NCBI GenBank assembly: GCA_023144715.1
Contig: JAGLFC010000115.1
Coordinates: 1 to 8,277 of the forward strand
Source of the DNA: Gammaproteobacteria bacterium
GTDB lineage: Bacteria > Pseudomonadota > Gammaproteobacteria > GRL18
DNA length: 8,277 nucleotides
Direction of reading: 5' to 3'
The notes beneath the pieces are model-generated. The model was not told the origin of the DNA. It was given only the letters and a program-made list of their open reading frames with translations, and searched no databases. This document shows, in pieces, positions 5,900 through 8,277 of this stretch (its first letter is position 1; each line of letters starts with the position of its first letter). The position numbers and the translations under genes are program-made.

Positions 5900-6967
5900 T
5901 TATTGATCAGATAAACTCACACGTCGCTGTTGCACGGCTTCGGATAATTTAGTCAAAATCGTTAGGCTATCTTCCCAATTAATACAAGCATCAGTAATAC
6001 TTTGCCCATACAATAATTCTTCTTTTGTTTTACAATCTTGACGACCTTCAACAAGATGTCCTTCAATCATCGCACCAATGATACGTGAATCACCGCCCGC
6101 AATTTGTTGAGCCACATTTTCGGCAACATCCAATTGTCTTTTAAATTGTTTTTGGCTATTGGCATGACTAAAATCAATCATCACATTATCTTTTGTACCT
6201 GATTTTTCTAATCTGGATGCCACACTTTCAACATGTGTTGCATCATAATTAGGTTCTGCACCACCGCGTAAAATAATATGACAATCTTCATTACCAGAGG
6301 TATTAAAAATAGCGGATGTCCCCTCTTTGGTCACGGATAAAAACACATGGGGGCGACTGGCTGAAGAAATAGCATCTATTGCCACATGAACACCACCATC
6401 GGTTGCATTTTTAAAACCAACAGGACAGGATACTCCTGAAGCTAATTCTCGATGCACCTGACTTTCTGTCGTACGTGCACCAATCGCTCCCCAACTGATG
6501 AGATCAGCAATATATTGAGGAGAGATCAGGTCTAAAAATTCAGTCGCTGTGGGTACACCCAGATTGTTAATATTGACGAGTAATTCACGCGCCATACTCA
6601 AGCCTTTGTTAATTTGAAAAGAATCATCTAAATCAGGATCATTAATTAAGCCTTTCCAACCGACTGTAGTGCGAGGTTTTTCAAAATAAACACGCATGAC
6701 AATTAATAAATCTTGTTCAAAATGTTCACGAGCAGTTTTGACTAAATGAGCGTATTCATTAGCTGACTTAACATCATGAATTGAGCAAGGTCCTACAATG
6801 ACAATTATTCGATCATCTTCGCCATTAAGGATGTTATGAATGCCCTGACGTGCAGTGGTAATGGTATTTTGTGCGTGTTCTGTACTAGGATATTGTTGGT
6901 GTAAGGCTTCAGGTGCAAGTACATCACTCATACCAACAATACGTAAATCATCTGTTTTTACTGTCAT
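5900..6967 (-). CDS. 3-deoxy-7-phosphoheptulonate (DAHP) synthase, type I-alpha, AroG/AroF class
   Basis: A 355-residue enzyme joining phosphoenolpyruvate and erythrose 4-phosphate, the first step of the shikimate pathway to aromatic amino acids. It aligns with E. coli AroG almost without gaps. The metal ligands fall at the same numbers: C61 (GPCSIHD), H268 (DFSHANS), E302 (EGHLVEG) and D326 (SITDACI). Substrate-binding stretches include VYFEKPRTTVGWKG (93-106), GAIGARTTESQVHREL (160-175) and PVGFKN (182-187). Residues of the allosteric pocket such as D6, D7, D146, P150, S180 and S211 are kept, so feedback inhibition is likely. Whether Phe or Tyr is the effector cannot be decided safely, so no single symbol is given. 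It follows an extended -10 promoter (7039-7047) and a tiny upstream reading frame, and leads a likely four-gene transcript. Confidence 0.96.
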   Translation of the reverse strand: MTVKTDDLRIVGMSDVLAPEALHQQYPSTEHAQNTITTARQGIHNILNGEDDRIIVIVGPCSIHDVKSANEYAHLVKTAREHFEQDLLIVMRVYFEKPRTTVGWKGLINDPDLDDSFQINKGLSMARELLVNINNLGVPTATEFLDLISPQYIADLISWGAIGARTTESQVHRELASGVSCPVGFKNATDGGVHVAIDAISSASRPHVFLSVTKEGTSAIFNTSGNEDCHIILRGGAEPNYDATHVESVASRLEKSGTKDNVMIDFSHANSQKQFKRQLDVAENVAQQIAGGDSRIIGAMIEGHLVEGRQDCKTKEELLYGQSITDACINWEDSLTILTKLSEAVQQRRVSLSDQ

Positions 6968-6971
6968 TCCA

Positions 6972-7004
6972 TCATTCCAAAAAACTAAACGTTCTTATAT
7001 ACAT
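6972..7004 (-). other. Ten-codon upstream reading frame before the DAHP synthase gene
   Basis: On the - strand an ATG at 7004 opens MYIRTFSFLE and stops at 6972, four bases before the DAHP synthase ATG. It contains one Tyr and two Phe codons, products of the pathway below. No ribosome binding site precedes it and no GC-rich attenuator hairpin or T-tract follows, so translation and a regulatory role are speculative. Confidence 0.2.
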
Positions 7005-7038
7005 AAGGTTAAAAATACAAAAATTAAAAAGGTTTAAG

Positions 7039-7047
7039 AGTATAACA
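7039..7047 (-). promoter_or_regulatory. Extended -10 promoter for the DAHP synthase gene
   Basis: Read on the - strand, TGTTATACT combines the TGn extension with TATACT (one mismatch from TATAAT). The -35 region is poor, which extended -10 promoters tolerate. The start would be near 7032, giving a leader of about 65 bases. No TyrR-type box (TGTAAA-N6-TTTACA) was seen. Confidence 0.5.
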
Positions 7048-7078
7048 CAATCAAAAATCAAACATTAAGTAAATCCAT

Positions 7079-7504
7079 TTATTTTACAGATACTACTTTA
7101 TCACCGGCTTTAATCCAGTTTATGATACCGCGTTGTAGATGGTTCACTTGTTTATAATCTAATTTTTTATCTAAAAATTGGGAAATTTGTCCTGTTCGAT
7201 TGCCTGAGCGACAAATTAAAATAAATTTTTTATTTTTTGTGGTAATTTTACTGAGATCAGAGAGCCATTTGTCCATATTATATTTACCGCGTTCATCAAA
7301 AAATGTCAGTAGATGACTGCCTTTCACAATACCTGTTTCTTTCCATTCACCCGCAGTACGAATATCAATAAGAGGTACGCCTTCAGCCATTAATTGCTTT
7401 AATTGATCATTATTCAATTGACCCACTTCTGCTGAAACATTGGACAGTGAAAAAATAGTCACAAATAATGCAATAATAAAAGATAGCTTGGTATTTTTAA
7501 TCAT
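7079..7504 (-). CDS. Periplasmic single-domain rhodanese-like sulfurtransferase
   Basis: A 141-residue secreted protein. Residues 1-25 are a Sec signal peptide (K3/K6, hydrophobic 8-20, SNVSA before a likely cut at 25/26). The mature part is one rhodanese domain: GVPLIDIRTAGEWKETGIVKGS (42-63, with the family's D-I-R and G-x-I-x-G-S features), FILIC leading into the active-site loop C98-RSGNRT, and a final QRGIINWIKAG (124-134) typical of the C-terminal G-x-x-x-W. The catalytic Cys is present, so persulfide transfer from thiosulfate or polysulfide to an acceptor in the periplasm is likely; the acceptor is unknown. GAAGAG about eight bases ahead supports the start. It is divergent from the cytochrome d1-like gene and 111 bases upstream of the DAHP synthase gene, which has its own promoter candidate. 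Confidence 0.92.
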   Translation of the reverse strand: MIKNTKLSFIIALFVTIFSLSNVSAEVGQLNNDQLKQLMAEGVPLIDIRTAGEWKETGIVKGSHLLTFFDERGKYNMDKWLSDLSKITTKNKKFILICRSGNRTGQISQFLDKKLDYKQVNHLQRGIINWIKAGDKVVSVK

Positions 7505-7536
7505 AGTTGAACTCTTCAGTAAATTAAGATGACGCT

Positions 7537-7566
7537 ATTTTAGCATACACTAATCTATAGAAACAA
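7537..7566 (-). promoter_or_regulatory. Promoter candidate for the rhodanese gene
   Basis: On the - strand, TTGTTT (-35, 7561-7566) is followed after 18 bases by TAAAAT (-10, 7537-7542), with a TGC extension just before it. The predicted start lies about 25 bases before the ATG. The match is moderate to good for sigma70. Confidence 0.5.
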
Positions 7567-7626
7567 AATTAATATAATTATGAGGCTATTGTGATTTTAA
7601 TTACTTTAGTTACTCATGGATATTAA

Positions 7627-7632
7627 TATAAT
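7627..7632 (+). promoter_or_regulatory. -10 element candidate for the cytochrome d1-like gene
   Basis: A perfect TATAAT lies 55 bases before the ATG at 7688. No convincing -35 is present 16-18 bases upstream, and no good FNR-type TTGAT-N4-ATCAA site was found, so an activator or chance must be considered. Confidence 0.35.
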
Positions 7633-7687
7633 GACCCTATGATTGTAAAATACATTCAAAATCATAACATTATTTTTGGGCATCATT

Positions 7688-8277
7688 ATGAAACAACTTA
7701 TTATATTGCTTTTTTTTATTAGTATTTTATTTAATTTTTGTTGGGCAACTCAATCATTAGAATTATCTTCTTGGGATTTAGAGGCTATTAATGCGTCACG
7801 AATAAATTATATTCAGGATAGCAAGAACACTGTAAAAAAAGAGCTTTATTTATCACTCATTAAAGAAAAAAATCAACACCATTCACTGAGTTTTTTAGAA
7901 AAACACACTTTAAAAGCATTATTACCTAAACAGATCATAGAAAATTTAGCAGGGGAACCTGTATTTGATTCTACCAACCACGCTGTGTTTATTACGTCAA
8001 AAGAAGGCTGGGTCACCAAGTATAATTTACACACAGGACAAGCAGAAATTAACATTAGAGTGGGGCTTAAAAGTGCCAATAGTGTTTTATCAAGCAATGG
8101 TCATTTTTTATTAGTTGGTAATCAACAACCTGCCAATTTAGTATTTCTTAATCCTAAAGATTTAAGCATTGTTCAGATTATCCCTGTACAAGATCGTAAA
8201 GGTAATTTATCACCTGTCACGGTGGTTCGTGACGCAGGTGAAGTACATGGTTTTATTGTGATTCCAAAACACTTTCC
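7688..8277 (+). CDS. Secreted cytochrome d1-domain/NirF-like beta-propeller protein, 5' part
   Basis: An open reading frame with at least 196 codons and no stop before the window ends. Residues 1-20 are a Sec signal peptide (long hydrophobic stretch, FCWA before a likely cut at 20/21). Residues 21-85 are Lys/Leu-rich, probably helical, and contain no CxxCH heme-c motif, unlike NirS and NirN. From about 88 a propeller repeat pattern begins: PVFDSTNHAVFITSKEGWVT, then KYNLHTGQ, then IRVGLKSANSVLSSNGHFLLVGN, then FLNPKDLSIVQIIPVQD. This matches the blade pattern of cytochrome d1 heme domains (NirS, NirF, NirN) and related YVTN propellers. Heme d1 binding, d1 biogenesis (NirF) or a heme-free periplasmic propeller are all possible; the missing C-terminus would decide. 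The start follows a weak GGG site, and the gene is divergent from the rhodanese gene. Confidence 0.7.
   Translation, partial: MKQLIILLFFISILFNFCWATQSLELSSWDLEAINASRINYIQDSKNTVKKELYLSLIKEKNQHHSLSFLEKHTLKALLPKQIIENLAGEPVFDSTNHAVFITSKEGWVTKYNLHTGQAEINIRVGLKSANSVLSSNGHFLLVGNQQPANLVFLNPKDLSIVQIIPVQDRKGNLSPVTVVRDAGEVHGFIVIPKHF

Noticed and set aside
6855..7037. 60-codon + strand frame opposite the start of the DAHP synthase gene
   Set aside because: Antisense shadow with no start signal; the region is explained by the DAHP synthase gene and its leader.
7004..7039. AAGGTT direct repeats with A-runs between the DAHP synthase promoter and its gene
   Set aside because: Short, AT-rich and unlike known TyrR or TrpR operators; no symmetrical arrangement.
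7640..7666. Possible FNR/DNR-like site GATTGTAAAATACATTCAAAATC-type dyad before the d1-like gene
   Set aside because: Only the outer GATT/AATC arms pair well; spacing and inner bases do not fit TTGAT-N4-ATCAA, and such dyads are frequent in AT-rich DNA.
7873..8097. 74-codon - strand frame within the d1-like gene
   Set aside because: Shadow of the secreted propeller gene, which has a signal peptide and continuous coding pattern to the window edge.

Overview
The window reads as chromosomal DNA of an AT-rich gammaproteobacterium. Protein-level similarity is clearest for a type I-alpha DAHP synthase with E. coli AroG numbering of its metal ligands and for an RluB-type pseudouridine synthase. A periplasmic rhodanese and a secreted cytochrome d1-like propeller suggest sulfur and/or nitrogen-oxide metabolism, but the exact lineage cannot be fixed from this sequence. 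No tRNA, rRNA, insertion sequence or CRISPR array was seen.

Left part (about 1-3540, + strand): five closely packed genes. They are a stand-alone Roadblock/LC7-like protein; a protein with an N-terminal CHC2-type four-cysteine zinc ribbon, a 36-bp-repeat-encoded Glu/Pro linker and a second Roadblock-like domain; an ABC-ATPase homologue in which Walker A, signature, Walker B and H-loop are all altered; an intact class II-type histone-deacetylase-family hydrolase; and a minimal GNAT acetyltransferase. The last three are joined by ATGA start/stop overlaps. A good sigma70-like promoter lies ahead of the first gene and a weaker candidate ahead of the second. This is the unusual part of the window: it looks like an undescribed module that joins a protein scaffold or sensor layer (Roadblock, zinc ribbon, pseudo-ATPase) to a deacetylase/acetyltransferase pair. 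The shared function is inference.

Middle and right part (3575-7504, - strand): an ordinary housekeeping run, transcribed right to left. It holds a secreted single-domain rhodanese, then DAHP synthase, a two-helix membrane protein of unknown function, a glutathione S-transferase-like protein and RluB. Short gaps from DAHP synthase to rluB suggest one transcript, with an extended -10 promoter in front of the DAHP synthase gene. rluB converges on the acetyltransferase gene.

Right edge (7505-8277): a 183-bp divergent intergenic region with promoter candidates in both directions, then the 5' part of a secreted cytochrome d1-heme-domain/NirF-like beta-propeller protein that runs off the window. 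No gap without a gene exceeds 300 bases.
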